Assembly (NCBI GenBank): GCA_023384095.1
Contig: JAHDXT010000004.1
Coordinates: forward strand, 124,001-188,000
DNA length: 64,000 bases
DNA from: Hyphomicrobiaceae bacterium
GTDB taxonomy: Bacteria > Pseudomonadota > Alphaproteobacteria > Rhizobiales > Hyphomicrobiaceae
Reading direction: 5' to 3'
Shown here in pieces: positions 35,445-44,085 of this stretch (its first letter is position 1; each line of letters begins with the position of its first letter). Position numbers and translations under genes: made by a program. Below the pieces are notes generated by a model that saw only the letters and a program-made list of their open reading frames with translations, had not been told where the DNA came from and did no database searches.

Positions 35445-35828
35445 CTCATTTTGCTACCATTGATTTGATGGCGGCGCGGCATAGGTTGAGGAGCAAAACG
35501 ATCATCTGATCGGATAGATTACTGTTATTCTGGGACTTTTTTTCGATGCACGCTGCTTACGGCTGTGCGCTCGACTTCGGCCCGGGACGGCATGATGCGT
35601 GCCAAGCGTCAAACGGGGAGGGCGTCCATTCCCGTCTAGCGCCGCCGCTAAGGTGGGCTCGTGGGCAATTGGCCGCTGGTCCTGATCATCGCCGGGGCTG
35701 CGTTGTTCCTTGCGGGCCGCCGCGTGCTTCGCGACAAGCCTAACAGCTTCCGTAAAGCCGATTGGTCGTGAGTACCGGTCGCAGGTCGATCGTTAATCGT
35801 TCCTCGGCGACAAGCGCACGGCTCAGCT
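35445..35828. other. Gap between apbE and the convergent kinase
   Basis: 384 bases between two convergent genes. Besides the small candidate membrane peptide at 35661-35771 I see no RNA gene and no strong terminator hairpin. Confidence 0.35.
35661..35771 (+). CDS. Possible small single-helix membrane peptide
   Basis: A 36-codon frame starts at GTG 35661 with AAGGTGG 4 bases upstream. It reads one hydrophobic helix (WPLVLIIAGAALFLAG) then a basic tail (RRVLRDKPNSFRKADWS). It follows the positive-inside pattern for a tail-in membrane peptide. It has no known relative and may be a fragment of a larger lost gene. Confidence 0.35.
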   Translation: MGNWPLVLIIAGAALFLAGRRVLRDKPNSFRKADWS

Positions 35829-37211
35829 TCAAGAGCATGCCCAGTCCCCTGTGACACGCGCCGGTATCGAAACATTGGCAGAAAGCCCTCGCGGGTCACG
35901 ATTCATAAGCTCCAGAGAACCGCCAAGCCGCTCTATCGCGAGTTGCGCGATTGCCAGTCCAAGGCCGCTCCCGATCTCTGTTTTATTTCTACCCCGAAAA
36001 AACCTTTCGGTGGCGCGAGGCAGTTCCTCCTCAGGAATGCCCGGTCCCTCGTCTTCGATCATAATCCGAACATCCGTCCCGTCCTTCGCGCTGCTGCACA
36101 CGATTGTGCCGCCTTTAGGCGAATGACTGATACTGTTTTCAAGCAGATTGCGAAGCGCCAGCATCAAGAAATGCGGCTCGATCCATGCTTTGGTCTTGCC
36201 ATCGCCAAGCTCAATCCTGATCGCCACGCCGCAGCGGCTCGCCAGGGCTTGTTGCTCCGCGATGACAGTCTGCACGAGGCTGGAAATGCTTTCATTGGTG
36301 GGGCTCGGTTCGGCCTCGCTGGCCTCCAATAAGGCCAAATCGAGAAGTTGCTTCACAAGGCGGCCGGTGCGATCGACGCCGGTGGCAATCTGGCGAAGGG
36401 CGTTGGCGTGCACCTCGGCATCGGCACTGCCGAGCGCGATTTGCGCCTGCGTTTTTAGTCCGGCCAGGGGAGTTCTGAGTTCATGGGCCGCGAAAGCTGT
36501 GAAACTACGCTCCCGCTCCCTCGCGGCATCGACCCGCTTGAATAGTGAATTCAGTGCGTCGACAGCAGGCGCGATCTCGTCCGGCATATCGGAGATCGGC
36601 AATGGTCTAAGGTCGCTGGCTTTACGCGACGACAGCGTGCGCGCCATGTCGCTGAGGGGCCTGAGCCCACGCTTGACACTCAGCCAGATCAAGCCTCCGA
36701 GAAACGGAAAGATGATGGTTGCCGGCAGCAGGAGCCCCTTTATGACGTCCCCAACCAACCGCTCGCGGACACCCAGGCTATCGCCGATCATTACGCTTAC
36801 GCCGAGCTCAGCATTTTCGATGGAGTAGACGCGCCAAATTTCGCCGTTGATTTCGTTTTCTGAAAAGCCCTGCTTAGCTTTCGTCAAGCGCGCATCAGGT
36901 GCTCCTGTGGAACGGGCGATCAGCGCGCCGCTGAGCGACCAGATCTGACACGAGAGTTGGCGTCCATAGGATGACGGATTGCTGCCGGCTTGCAAGGCTG
37001 CACTCACGGCAGCACCCTGCGCAACGCCGATCGCGATTCGCTGATCAGTCAAAAGTGAATTCACCATGCGGGCCGCTTCGGCGAGCCGTGCATCGAGCAC
37101 ACGCTCCACTTCGGCCTGGGTGCTGGCATAAATCCAAATTACCGCCGAGAGCCAGACAAGACCCGTCGTGCCAATCAGAATGGCAATGAGACGCGTTCTG
37201 ATGGAATTCAC
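35829..37211 (-). CDS. QseC/PmrB-like sensor histidine kinase
   Basis: 460 residues. Helix one at residues 8-30, a periplasmic domain of about 130 residues, helix two at about 160-182, HAMP, then H-box FAAHELRTPLAGLKTQ, N-box NLLENSISHS and G-box GSGLGLAIAQL. Sequence style and partner match QseBC/PmrAB-type systems. Its start overlaps the response-regulator stop by 4 bases. It probably senses envelope or metal stress and controls the divergent dsbD operon. Confidence 0.9.
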   Translation of the reverse strand: MNSIRTRLIAILIGTTGLVWLSAVIWIYASTQAEVERVLDARLAEAARMVNSLLTDQRIAIGVAQGAAVSAALQAGSNPSSYGRQLSCQIWSLSGALIARSTGAPDARLTKAKQGFSENEINGEIWRVYSIENAELGVSVMIGDSLGVRERLVGDVIKGLLLPATIIFPFLGGLIWLSVKRGLRPLSDMARTLSSRKASDLRPLPISDMPDEIAPAVDALNSLFKRVDAARERERSFTAFAAHELRTPLAGLKTQAQIALGSADAEVHANALRQIATGVDRTGRLVKQLLDLALLEASEAEPSPTNESISSLVQTVIAEQQALASRCGVAIRIELGDGKTKAWIEPHFLMLALRNLLENSISHSPKGGTIVCSSAKDGTDVRIMIEDEGPGIPEEELPRATERFFRGRNKTEIGSGLGLAIAQLAIERLGGSLELMNRDPRGLSANVSIPARVTGDWACS

Positions 37212-37873
37212 GGGGTATCCTCGGCCAGCCGGTAACCGAGTCCCCGGACCGTCTTTATGAAGTTTGGTCCGAGCTTCGTACGCAAATGGTGGACGTGGAC
37301 CTCCACCGCGTTGCTCTCCACCTCCTCCTGCCAGCCGTATAGAGTTTCCTCCAGTGCCGCCTTCGGGACAGTGGCCATCGGCCGCTCCATGAGCGCCCGG
37401 AGCACTGAGAATTCACGCCGGGTGAGCTTCAGTGGAGCGCCGCCTCTGGTCGCGGTAAGCTGCGCCGGATCGAGCATGACGCCGCGCCACTCCAGAATAG
37501 CATTGGCGCGCCCCACCCCCCGCCGTGCGACGGCGCGCAGGCGGGCCGCCAGCTCATCGAGGTCGAAAGGCTTGCCCATATAGTCATCCGCGCCGGCATC
37601 GAGCCCGGAGATGCGATCTGCCACCTGATCGCGTGCGGTAAGCAGGACCACCGGCGTGCTGTCCTTGGCGCCGCGCAATTCAGCGAGAACATCGAGCCCG
37701 GACCCATCCGGCAGCATGAGATCGAGCACGATCGCATCATAGCGCTGGGCGCGGGTCGCCGTCGCCGCGTCCTCACAGCTCGATACGGCATCGACAGTAA
37801 ACCCTGCGAGCCCGAGGCCGACGGTCAAGCCGTCGACCAGCATCGGATCGTCTTCCACTACGAGTATGCGCAT
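37208..37873 (-). CDS. QseB/PmrA-like OmpR-family response regulator
   Basis: 221 residues from the ATG at 37873; the frame extends 7 codons further up. Receiver domain with VEDDPML, phospho-Asp in AIVLDLMLPDGSG near residue 51 and Lys in MGKPFDLDELAARLRAV. The DNA-binding domain has LTRREFSVLRALMERP and VEVHVHHLRTKLG. A perfect PmrA-type box lies 42 bases upstream in the divergent promoter region, so it likely controls itself and dsbD. Confidence 0.92.
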   Translation of the reverse strand: MRILVVEDDPMLVDGLTVGLGLAGFTVDAVSSCEDAATATRAQRYDAIVLDLMLPDGSGLDVLAELRGAKDSTPVVLLTARDQVADRISGLDAGADDYMGKPFDLDELAARLRAVARRGVGRANAILEWRGVMLDPAQLTATRGGAPLKLTRREFSVLRALMERPMATVPKAALEETLYGWQEEVESNAVEVHVHHLRTKLGPNFIKTVRGLGYRLAEDTP

Positions 37874-37914
37874 GCTGCTTCTTCTATAGCCCACCCGCCA
37901 GCAAGCAATCCTGG

Positions 37915-37931
37915 CTTAAGGCTGCCTTAAG
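37915..37931. promoter_or_regulatory. PmrA/QseB-type operator, CTTAAG-N5-CTTAAG
   Basis: CTTAAG-GCTGC-CTTAAG fits the PmrA/QseB box consensus (YTTAAK, 5 bases, YTTAAK) perfectly. It lies between the divergent response regulator (37873) and dsbD (37981). It is also part of the 8-bp palindrome GCTTAAGG-CTG-CCTTAAGC. Regulation of both sides by the neighbouring regulator is inferred. Confidence 0.75.
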
Positions 37932-37980
37932 CTGGCCATCCCACCTCCGTGCCGCGCCAATTCGCAATGCCTCAGGGGCG

Positions 37981-39843
37981 ATGGAGATGATGAGACTATT
38001 TCTGCTCAGTCTGCTTTTTCTCAGCTTCTTTGCCGCACCGCTGCAAGCAAGCCCCCTACCAGCCGACAGCGCTTTCCAGCTCACGGTGTCACGCAACGAG
38101 GACGGCTCGCTCAGGTTCGATTGGTCCATAACCAATGGATACTATCTCTATCGGGAGCACATCAGCATCAAGGCCGCGGATGGTCGCGAGCTGCCGATCG
38201 AGACACCTGCGGGCGAGCGGAAGGACGACCCGACGTTCGGGCCAACCGAGGTCTATTACGGCGCGGCAACAGCCACAACCCGCGCCACCAGTGATGGGCC
38301 GCTGGAACTCACCTACCAAGGCTGTCAGGAAAACGGGATCTGCTACATACCGCAGATCAGGCTCATTGATCCGGTAGCGCTCGCCGTTTCCAATCCATCC
38401 GAGCAAGTGGGGTCGGCCGGCCGTGCGCCGTCCTCCGGAAGCGGGCTTCCTCGGGCGGCAGCACCTGAGGCGAGTTACGGAAGCACACCTGAAATTGCGT
38501 CGACGGCTGCCCCCGCAGCGGGCGCAAGCACCTTTAATCTAGCTTCGGATGACAGCCTTATTCAGTCGATCCGCAGCCGCGGCGGCACACTGTTGGTCGT
38601 TGCCAGCTTTCTCTTCTTCGGTCTGCTGATCGCGTTCACGCCTTGCGTCCTGCCGCTATATCCCATTTTGGCGGGAGTGCTGGTGCGCGGAGGCGGTCAG
38701 CTCAAGCCGGGTCGCGGTTTTACCCTGTCCAGCATCTATGTCCTGTCGTTTGCCACCGCTTTCGCCCTGCTCGGCGCGGTGGCCGGCTGGTCCGGCCAGA
38801 ACCTGCAGATGCTACTCCAATCGCCGGTCACGACGGGCGCCGTCGCCTTGATCTTCGTGGTGTTGGCGCTGGCCATGTTTGGCCTCTTTGAGCTGCAGCT
38901 CCCCGCGAGTTGGACGAACTGGATCGCGCAAAGCACCGGCGCGTTGAGCATCTCGAAGCGCACTGTCGCCGTGCTTGGGTTCTCTTCGGCGCTGATCATC
39001 GGACCCTGCGTTACGGCCCCCCTTGCAGGCGCGCTCCTCTACATCGCGCAGACGGGCGACATGGCGCTCGGCGCGACGGCTCTCTTCGCACTTGGAATCG
39101 GCAAGGGCATTCCCCTGATCGCTCTCGGAACTATGGGCGGCAGCATCCTGCCTCGCGCCGGTGCCTGGATGGAAAGCGTGAAGCGCGTGTTCGGCCTTGC
39201 GTTCCTGGCCACGGCAATCTGGATGGCGTCGCCGCTTCTGCCCGCAGGACTGGACCTCGTCTTCTGGTCCGCTCTGCTGGTCGGCGCGGGAACCTGGGGG
39301 CTCAGCAGCGAAAATGCCACTGCTCATCAACGCATACCGACACGGGCCTTCGGCACCATGGCACTCGTCTACGGCACGCTCCTTTTGATCGGGGCGGCAT
39401 CTGGCGCAACCGACCCCCTGAGGCCGCTCGCTGCCCTGGCTTCCCGCTCCGCACCGGCGGTGGAGAAAAGGGAACTTGAATTTGCGGATGTCACATCTGC
39501 ACCCGAACTCCAGCAGTTTTTACAGGCCAGCAAAGCAGCGGAACCAACCCTCGTTTATTTCACTGCGGACTGGTGCATTACCTGCCGCACGATTGAACGA
39601 TCGGTTTTGATCGACAATCAGGTACGCCGTGGACTCGACGGATTTCATCTGATTAAGGCCGATCTTTCCGATATGGACGGGGACAAAATCGAGCTGATGC
39701 AGCAGCTCAAAATCGCCGGTCCACCCACCATGGTGTTCTTCGACCGTGTCGCCCGGGAGCCCGCCGGCAGTCGTCTCGTCGGCAATGTGACGGTCGAAGG
39801 TTTGTTGCAGTCCGCAGGTTTCGCGGGAGCCCCACAAAAATGA
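37981..39843 (+). CDS. dsbD: Thiol:disulfide interchange protein DsbD
   Basis: 620 residues; the ATG at 37987 fits the AGGGG spacing better than the one at 37981. Order of domains: signal peptide, N-terminal periplasmic DsbD-alpha domain with CQENGICYIPQ, an eight-helix membrane domain with the redox cysteines in FTPCVLPLYP and IIGPCVTAPLAG, and a C-terminal thioredoxin domain with WCITC. It carries electrons from cytoplasmic thioredoxin to periplasmic thiol proteins. It overlaps the TlpA-like gene by 4 bases and heads a redox-repair operon. Confidence 0.92.
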   Translation: MEMMRLFLLSLLFLSFFAAPLQASPLPADSAFQLTVSRNEDGSLRFDWSITNGYYLYREHISIKAADGRELPIETPAGERKDDPTFGPTEVYYGAATATTRATSDGPLELTYQGCQENGICYIPQIRLIDPVALAVSNPSEQVGSAGRAPSSGSGLPRAAAPEASYGSTPEIASTAAPAAGASTFNLASDDSLIQSIRSRGGTLLVVASFLFFGLLIAFTPCVLPLYPILAGVLVRGGGQLKPGRGFTLSSIYVLSFATAFALLGAVAGWSGQNLQMLLQSPVTTGAVALIFVVLALAMFGLFELQLPASWTNWIAQSTGALSISKRTVAVLGFSSALIIGPCVTAPLAGALLYIAQTGDMALGATALFALGIGKGIPLIALGTMGGSILPRAGAWMESVKRVFGLAFLATAIWMASPLLPAGLDLVFWSALLVGAGTWGLSSENATAHQRIPTRAFGTMALVYGTLLLIGAASGATDPLRPLAALASRSAPAVEKRELEFADVTSAPELQQFLQASKAAEPTLVYFTADWCITCRTIERSVLIDNQVRRGLDGFHLIKADLSDMDGDKIELMQQLKIAGPPTMVFFDRVAREPAGSRLVGNVTVEGLLQSAGFAGAPQK

Positions 39844-40643
39844 ACGGAATTGCCTTGGGTCCGCTGGTGCTCGCAGCCGATCGGTTCGCCGTGGTGCTCG
39901 GCGTCATGGTCTTCATCGCGGTATCGGCCATCTTGGCGCGCCGCGTCGACCAGAAGTTCGACAGCTGGTCCTGGTGGGTGCTCGCGGGCGGCATTGCTGC
40001 TGCCCGAATGGGCCACGTTGCGCTCTACTGGAATAGTTTCGCCCAGGAACCCTGGCGCATGATCGCGCTGTGGGAGGGCGGGTTCTTTTGGCCGGCCGGC
40101 GCTGCCGCCATCCTCCTCACCATCCCGTTCGTTCTCGAGACGATGCGGCAGCGGGCGTGGTCGCTCGTGCCCCTCGCTGCGGCACTGGTGGTCTGGAATA
40201 CCGCCTGGCAATTGACCGGCGGCACACAGGCAACCCCCCTTCCACAGCAACCCTTGCCCGCGCTGACCGGCGAGACTTATGCGCTCAGCGCAAATACCGG
40301 CCGGCCGAAAGTGATCAATCTCTGGGCGTCGTGGTGCCCGCCCTGCCGGCGGGAAATGCCGATGATGGCCGAAATCGCCGCGTCTTCTGCAGACGTCAAT
40401 TTCTATTTCGTTAATCAAGGTGAGGGGCAAGAGGCGATCACGCGCTATCTCTCCAACGAGGGGCTCGCACTCGAGACAGTCCTGCTCGACCAATTCGGCA
40501 GCGTGGCCCGGCACTACGGCGCTCTGGGACTGCCTGCAACGCTTTTCATCGGCGCGGATGGAGTGCTTAAGAACGCTCATCTCGGAGAGATCTCGCGTGA
40601 AATTTTGCAGACCAATGTGGCCCGCCTGAGCAGCGGAAACTAG
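39840..40643 (+). CDS. Membrane-anchored TlpA-like thioredoxin
   Basis: 267 residues. The first 130 residues form about four membrane helices (RFAVVLGVMVFIAVSAILA, WWVLAGGIAAARMGHVALY, GGFFWPAGAAAILLTIPFV, WSLVPLAAALVVWNTAW), reminiscent of the front part of Lgt. The C-terminal thioredoxin domain has NLWASWCPPCRREMPMMAE, a reducing-type CPPC active site, and the cis-Pro loop LGLPATLFI. It probably receives electrons from DsbD. It is translationally coupled to dsbD. Confidence 0.88.
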   Translation: MNGIALGPLVLAADRFAVVLGVMVFIAVSAILARRVDQKFDSWSWWVLAGGIAAARMGHVALYWNSFAQEPWRMIALWEGGFFWPAGAAAILLTIPFVLETMRQRAWSLVPLAAALVVWNTAWQLTGGTQATPLPQQPLPALTGETYALSANTGRPKVINLWASWCPPCRREMPMMAEIAASSADVNFYFVNQGEGQEAITRYLSNEGLALETVLLDQFGSVARHYGALGLPATLFIGADGVLKNAHLGEISREILQTNVARLSSGN

Positions 40644-40652
40644 GAGGCACGC

Positions 40653-41372
40653 TTGACTGAAAGGACTCATATGCGGATCACGCCACGTGTTCTGTTGCGT
40701 ACCGCGCTGATTGCACCGATGCCGCTTATTTTCGGCGCCTGCTCATCCATTTCGCAGACGGTGGCGGATTCCGCGCACGCGGCGGAGTCCGATGCCAAAT
40801 CGGGCTATGCGAAAATTTACGGCAAGGTCATCGATAATGACACCATCATCCCCGCCGTCGACGTCTCCAAAATCGATGAGCGCTATCTGCGCCAGATCGT
40901 AGGCTACAAAACCGACGAGCCGGTCGGCACGATCATCGTCGATCCCCATGCCCGATTTCTCTACCTCGTCATGGAAGGCGGCAAGGCAATGCGCTACGGC
41001 GTCGGCGTTGCCAAGGCTGGCCTCGAATTTCAGGGCGAAGCCGACATCTTGCGCAAAGCGGCCTGGCCGGGATGGACGCCGACGCCGAACATGATCAAGC
41101 GCGAGCCGGAGCGCTACGGTCCTTATGCCGGCGGCCTAAGTGGCGGACTTCATAATCCGCTCGGTGCACGCGCCCTTTATCTTTACAGGGACGGAAAGGA
41201 CACCCTCTATCGAATTCACGGGACGAACGAGCCATGGTCGATTGGAAAGCCCGTTTCGTCCGGCTGCATTCGCCTCCTGAACCAAGACATTCTCGATCTT
41301 TACAAGCGTGTTCCCAAAGGAGCGCGTATCGTCGTGCTCGATGAAAGCCAATCAGGCAAAGGAGAAATCTGA
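40653..41372 (+). CDS. L,D-transpeptidase (YkuD), lipoprotein
   Basis: 239 residues from a TTG at 40653, which has AGGAGG 5 bases before it; an ATG at 40671 with AAGGA is the alternative. A lipobox (LIFGAC) suggests a lipoprotein. The catalytic YkuD site reads RIHGTNEPWSIGKPVSSGCIR, with His and Cys in place. The enzyme forms 3-3 peptidoglycan cross-links or anchors proteins. Its active Cys must be kept reduced, which fits the dsbD/TlpA genes just upstream and the DsbA-like gene after it. A second copy is at 44631. Confidence 0.9.
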   Translation: MTERTHMRITPRVLLRTALIAPMPLIFGACSSISQTVADSAHAAESDAKSGYAKIYGKVIDNDTIIPAVDVSKIDERYLRQIVGYKTDEPVGTIIVDPHARFLYLVMEGGKAMRYGVGVAKAGLEFQGEADILRKAAWPGWTPTPNMIKREPERYGPYAGGLSGGLHNPLGARALYLYRDGKDTLYRIHGTNEPWSIGKPVSSGCIRLLNQDILDLYKRVPKGARIVVLDESQSGKGEI

Positions 41373-41373
41373 A

Positions 41374-41988
41374 ATGATCAGCCGCCGCCAGATGCTCACC
41401 GCAAGTGCCGCCGGAGCGACAGCGCTCGTCTACCCGTTTTCAATGGCCCGCGCGCAGGGCTCGCCTACGCCAGATCAAGTCTTCTTCGATCCTGAAATTC
41501 CCGCCCTCGGAAATCCAAAAGGCGACGTCACGATTGTGGAGTATTTCGATTATCAGTGCCCCTATTGCAAAGTCGGTCATCCGGAGCTGATGAAGGTTGT
41601 TGAGCAGGATGGCAAAGTGCGGCTGGTGATGAAAGACTTCCCGATATTCGGCTCGGTCTCGATTTATGCTTCGACTCTGGTGCTTGCTGCCCATTCCGAG
41701 AAGGCCTATGAGCAGGCTCTCAATGCTCTCATGGCCACCGAGGGTCGACTGAGAAAAGAACAGGTCGATGCGGCTTTGTTGAGAGCCGGCCTCGATCCGA
41801 CCGGGTTGCATCTTGCTTTCAAAAGAGACGCCAAGCGCATCGATGCGATTATCGCCCGCAACATGGCTCAGGCCAGCGCTTTCAATTTGGGCGGCACCCC
41901 AGCATTCGTCATCGGCCGAAAGATCTATCCGGGTCTGATGAATGAAAAGGCGCTCAAAGAAGCGATTGCAGAAGCGCGAAAGGCGTGA
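41374..41988 (+). CDS. TAT-exported DsbA-family thiol oxidoreductase
   Basis: 204 residues from the ATG at 41374, one base after the transpeptidase stop and preceded by AAAGGAG. The signal is twin-arginine-like (SRRQMLTASAAGATALV). The active site is CPYC in EYFDYQCPYCKVGHPEL; the DsbA helical insert and the cis-Pro motif GGTPAFVIG follow. It resembles DsbA/ScsC-Com1-like thioredoxin-fold proteins. With dsbD and the TlpA-like gene it closes a periplasmic disulfide-repair operon. Confidence 0.88.
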   Translation: MISRRQMLTASAAGATALVYPFSMARAQGSPTPDQVFFDPEIPALGNPKGDVTIVEYFDYQCPYCKVGHPELMKVVEQDGKVRLVMKDFPIFGSVSIYASTLVLAAHSEKAYEQALNALMATEGRLRKEQVDAALLRAGLDPTGLHLAFKRDAKRIDAIIARNMAQASAFNLGGTPAFVIGRKIYPGLMNEKALKEAIAEARKA

Positions 41989-42046
41989 GTGCCCAATGTG
42001 GGCCACAAATGAAGGCTGACAACCTTCTGACGGGAATGGTTTCATG

Positions 42047-42200
42047 GTGTGAGGTTCAGGCGGGACTTTCTCGACGCCCCTGCGCCAGTCCGCCGGAGTG
42101 CAGTTTGAGGGCGCAGGGCCATCAGCGCCTCGACGTCCCGGCGGGCGCGCCCAATGGTGAAGGATTTTAGTGTGGTGGACAGACTGAGCTAGTACAACAG
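42047..42200 (-). pseudogene. P1B ATPase fragment
   Basis: The minus strand reads LSLSTTLKSFTIGRARRDV then EALMALRPQTALRRTGA, aligning without gaps to SLSTTLETLALGRARREVEA and ALMGLRPETALRKTGA of the ATPase at 25940-27925 (helix 2 to actuator domain). A TAG stop interrupts it and both ends are lost. It is a decayed copy of an SPC-type ATPase gene. Confidence 0.8.
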
Positions 42201-42250
42201 GGAGGTGGCGTGGGGCTCGACGCCGGTCCAACAACCACGGGGAGCGACAG

Positions 42251-42481
42251 ATGCAAAAATCGCAGATGTCCAAATCCAGTACGAGTTCGCGCGGGAGTGT
42301 GCTGGAGCGCACGATCGATGAGCTGTACCGCGATGGCCCCGAGCGGGCTGACGCTGTGGTGTTCGGCCGAGAAGTCGGGGCTACCCGCCGCCGACATGCC
42401 CGGCTGATGGCCGGCTCCGTCTCAGTGAACAGCACAGCTTGGGCGCAAGCCGAGCCGTCGGTAGAAAACCCCATGTTCTGA
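42251..42481 (+). pseudogene. Truncated N-terminus of an unidentified exported protein
   Basis: 76 residues with a well-formed N-terminal region (SVLERTIDELYRDGPERADAVVFGREVG) followed by an Arg-rich segment (TRRRHARLMAG) where a twin-arginine signal would be expected, but the hydrophobic stretch is missing and the frame ends. A GGGGAGCGAC ribosome-site-like run precedes it. I read it as the front of a lost exported enzyme, identity unknown. Confidence 0.35.
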
Positions 42482-42496
42482 CCTTCCGCCTTCCGA

Positions 42497-42838
42497 ATGC
42501 CCTCAAGCGGACCCTCGTATCTCGGATCGATTTATTTCAAGCCGCTGTTTCGGAGTGTGGGCTTTCCGAATACATGTTACGTGCTGCTTTTGGCACAGCG
42601 GCAAGTGCGCCTTGTCGCTGTTTCGCCTGATTTGCCGGCCGCTCAAGTCCATGTCGAGCTTTGCCTGAGGATGCTAGGTCGGTTGCGCTTGATGAGACAT
42701 TGCTGCCAACGCATGAACGCGCTCGCGACCACGGCCTATCTGGAGACTGATCTAGAAATTAACGTGGTTTTTATGAGACGCTTGGCTTTCTTGTTGTCAA
42801 GCACGAACTCGCGCCTGTCGTGCCGAATCGGTTTATGA
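42497..42838 (+). other. Unrecognised open frame in a decay zone
   Basis: 113 codons from an ATG, no signal peptide, no known motif, rich in Leu/Arg. It lies between two gene remnants and has no clear ribosome site. It could be a small hypothetical gene or chance. Confidence 0.2.
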
Positions 42839-42962
42839 GCCGTCCGTCGTCATATAGCACGAAGCGCTCACTAACTTTCGTGGGATAATCACACAGCTAC
42901 GCAGCTTCCGTGAAGAAGGTTAGACTCCAGTCCCATCGCTTCCGCCCGAAAGTTCTTCAATC

Positions 42963-43256
42963 CTAAGAATCGTTTGTGATTCTCAGGCTGTTGAATTTGC
43001 CGTCAGCGTAGACTGGCGATCTCTCACTTGTCGGGTTTGTGGTGGGCTCTTCCTTCGGCGCGATCGGTTGCTGTCTGCGGCCGACGTCCTCTCCCGCTGC
43101 TGCCAGCAGCCTCGGCATCCGGATCAGATTGTAGACAGCCATCGCCACGGTACCGCATCCGCTTTCGACGAACCGTCCGCCACGCGGTACAGCGCCCAGC
43201 AGAGCTCGTCCGAGCTGTGAGTTGCGGGCTCGACCCTGATCCCGTTCGTCCGGCAC
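42963..43256 (-). mobile_element. IS5/IS1182-like transposase 3' remnant
   Basis: The minus frame includes GTVAMAVYNLIRMPRLLAA, the typical last helix of IS5-superfamily DDE transposases (compare the common AAYNLIRLPKLLAA). The catalytic D-D-E part is absent and no terminal inverted repeats are recognised. It is a decayed IS end next to other gene scraps. Confidence 0.6.
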
Positions 43257-43350
43257 AGCCTTAAGGGCTGGAGGTTAGCGGTTCGAGAATGAGTTTAGCG
43301 TCTTCTTAAGAGTGGCCTGCCAAGCTATCGTTCTCACCCAACCCGAGGGG

Positions 43351-43992
43351 ATGCCAATGCGCGCCACCAGCGTTCCCGCCGCGATCGTTCTGCTTTGCTT
43401 ACAGCCATCCGTGGCTTTCGGGAGCGGCCACACCCAGCAAGAGTATGCAAGATTTGCTCGCGCTTACAGCGCAGCTAGCCCACCTCACGGCTTTGTCCGG
43501 TTCTGCAAAGCCAACCCGCAGGAGTGCACCGGTCAGTCCTTCGGGGCTATCCGGATCAGAGCAACTGCTGACCGCCTGGCCCAGCTCGACGATGTCAACC
43601 GCGCTGTCAATCGCGCGATTGAGCCAGTCACGGACAGGGATCAGTTCGGCGTCGAAGAACTGTGGACCATGCCAAGTACGGGCAAGGGGGATTGCGAGGA
43701 ATATGTCTTGCTCAAGCGGAAGCGCCTGCGGGAGATGCGTTGGGCGAGCAGTGCACTGCTGATCACAGTCGTACGCGATGAGAATGACGAGGGTCACGCA
43801 GTGCTCACGGTCCGTACCGATGCAGGGGACTTCATCCTCGACAACAGACATGACGACATCAGGCTCTGGAGTGAGGTCCCTTATACCTTCGTCATGCGCC
43901 AGTCGTACCTGGATCAGATGGCTTGGGTATCGCTGATCCCCGGTGAGCAACAGCCACCGGTCGGTGTCGCCAATGTCAAGCGCGCCTTCTGA
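43351..43992 (+). CDS. Bacterial transglutaminase-like cysteine protease (BTLCP)
   Basis: 213 residues from the ATG at 43351; an ATG at 43357 fits the GAGGGG site slightly better. Signal peptide (VPAAIVLLCLQPSVAFG). The catalytic triad is visible: Cys in GKGDCEEYVLLKRKRL, His in DEGHAVLTVRTD and Asp in DFILDNRHDD. The family (DUF920) is common in alphaproteobacteria and is thought to act in the periplasm on surface proteins. Target unknown. It stands alone. Confidence 0.88.
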   Translation: MPMRATSVPAAIVLLCLQPSVAFGSGHTQQEYARFARAYSAASPPHGFVRFCKANPQECTGQSFGAIRIRATADRLAQLDDVNRAVNRAIEPVTDRDQFGVEELWTMPSTGKGDCEEYVLLKRKRLREMRWASSALLITVVRDENDEGHAVLTVRTDAGDFILDNRHDDIRLWSEVPYTFVMRQSYLDQMAWVSLIPGEQQPPVGVANVKRAF

Positions 43993-44085
43993 CTCGGCGA
44001 CTTGCTGACCTGTGGCATTGGCGCAACTAGTCAATTGGAGCTGCCTCTCCGGAGGCTCGCATCCTGGGGTTACGGACGCTAGTGT

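Noticed and set aside
41440-42474. Long minus-strand open frame over the DsbA-like gene
   Set aside because: It is antisense to a clear thioredoxin-fold gene and includes the ATPase scrap only in part; it has no domain of its own.
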